Assembly: GCA_002591625.1 (NCBI GenBank)
Contig: PCDB01000037.1
Span: forward strand, 36,803 to 42,561
Direction of reading: 5' to 3'
From: Porticoccaceae bacterium
GTDB lineage: Bacteria; Pseudomonadota; Gammaproteobacteria; Pseudomonadales; Porticoccaceae
Length of the DNA: 5,759 nt
The notes beneath the pieces were generated by a model. It did not search any database, was not told the DNA's origin, and worked only from the letters and a program-made list of their open reading frames with translations. Below are positions 5,404-5,759 of the stretch, piece by piece (position 1 is the first letter of the stretch; the number at the start of each line of letters is the position of its first letter). The translations under genes and the position numbers were made by a program.

Positions 5404-5759
5404 ATGGGGGCAGAGTATAGGGAAAAAGGCTTTACACTCATTGAAGTGATTGTCTCACTAACTCTGTTAGCCGTTATGTCGGTTATGGCTTATCAGGCGT
5501 TGACAGTGGTTCTAGATGCCAATGAACGCAGTCGTGACTTAGCAAAGCAGCAGCAGCGGTTGCATCGGGCATGGAAGATTATTGGCCGCGACCTCTTGCA
5601 TATGCGAGCGCGCCCGTTTTCTGATGGCTTGGGAAAAATAGAGAAGCCCTATGAAACGGACCCCAGTGAGTTTGGATTGCGATTTAGCCGAGGAGGAGGT
5701 CCTTTGCTGGAAGCAAACCCAAGCGGGGTGTCTCGCGTGTATTACACCATCAATACAGA
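5404..5759 (+). CDS. gspJ: Type II secretion system minor pseudopilin GspJ (partial, 118 codons)
   Basis: GspJ is another component of the GspI-J-K pseudopilus tip. The open frame runs off the right edge after 118 complete codons; the family is usually around 200 residues, so the C-terminal part is missing here. A short nine-residue leader (MGAEYREKG) is cleaved before Phe10, giving mature FTLIEVIVSL with Glu14 at mature position 5. The helix continues through LLAVMSVMAYQAL, which is characteristic of GspJ. Next come QQQRLHRAWKIIGRDLLHMRARPFSDGLG (about residues 48-76) and EFGLRFSRGGGPLLEANPSG (about 89-108), both matching GspJ family blocks, including the arginine-proline and GLRFSRGG elements. 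The ATG abuts the gspI stop (TAA-ATG) without a clear ribosome site of its own, so translation probably reinitiates after gspI. gspK would be expected next. Confidence 0.93.
   Translation, partial: MGAEYREKGFTLIEVIVSLTLLAVMSVMAYQALTVVLDANERSRDLAKQQQRLHRAWKIIGRDLLHMRARPFSDGLGKIEKPYETDPSEFGLRFSRGGGPLLEANPSGVSRVYYTINT

Noticed and set aside
1..5759. Mobile elements, CRISPR arrays, tRNA or rRNA genes
   Set aside because: Nearly all of the sequence is accounted for by intact housekeeping and secretion genes. No transposase, terminal repeats, spaced direct repeats or RNA gene folds were seen.

Overview
The window is a chromosomal segment from a gram-negative bacterium, most likely a gammaproteobacterium. 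The evidence is the type II secretion (general secretory pathway, Gsp) gene order E-F-G-H-I-J, next to a DUF1820 gene and a divergent miaB. Base composition looks moderate, roughly mid-40s % GC by eye. A marine or environmental relative of the Pseudomonas/Cellvibrio groups is plausible, but I cannot name a genus from sequence alone.

Layout. Positions 1-714 (minus strand) hold the N-terminal 238 codons of miaB, a tRNA methylthiotransferase; its C-terminus lies beyond the left edge. Positions 715-840 are a compact divergent promoter region with a sigma70-like promoter for miaB, an extended -10 promoter for the rightward genes, and three related copies of a short motif. Rightward from 841 come a DUF1820 gene (841-1185), gspE (1242-2702), gspF (2705-3913), gspG (3948-4394), gspH (4409-4984), gspI (4981-5403) and the start of gspJ (5404 to beyond 5759).

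How the genes work together. GspE is the cytoplasmic ATPase and GspF the polytopic inner-membrane platform protein. GspG is the major pseudopilin. GspH, GspI and GspJ are minor pseudopilins thought to prime or cap the pseudopilus that pushes folded periplasmic proteins through the outer-membrane secretin. All four pseudopilins carry a class III (prepilin peptidase) leader with the cleavage motif G|FTL(I/L)E. Tight junctions (2-nt gap, 34-nt gap with a strong ribosome site, 14-nt gap, ATGA overlap, abutting TAA-ATG) indicate one operon. No terminator is visible between the DUF1820 gene and gspE, so the DUF1820 gene is probably the operon's first cistron. gspC and gspD are not upstream, as they would be in the Klebsiella-type layout. 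They, together with gspK-N, may be downstream or elsewhere.

This is a well-known system, and I see no previously undescribed machinery. The points most worth a second look are the repeated motif in the divergent promoter region, the inverted repeats with a shared stem sequence inside the DUF1820 gene, and the linkage of DUF1820 to a gspE-first operon. Three gene starts are placed downstream of the longest open frame (DUF1820, gspG, gspH).
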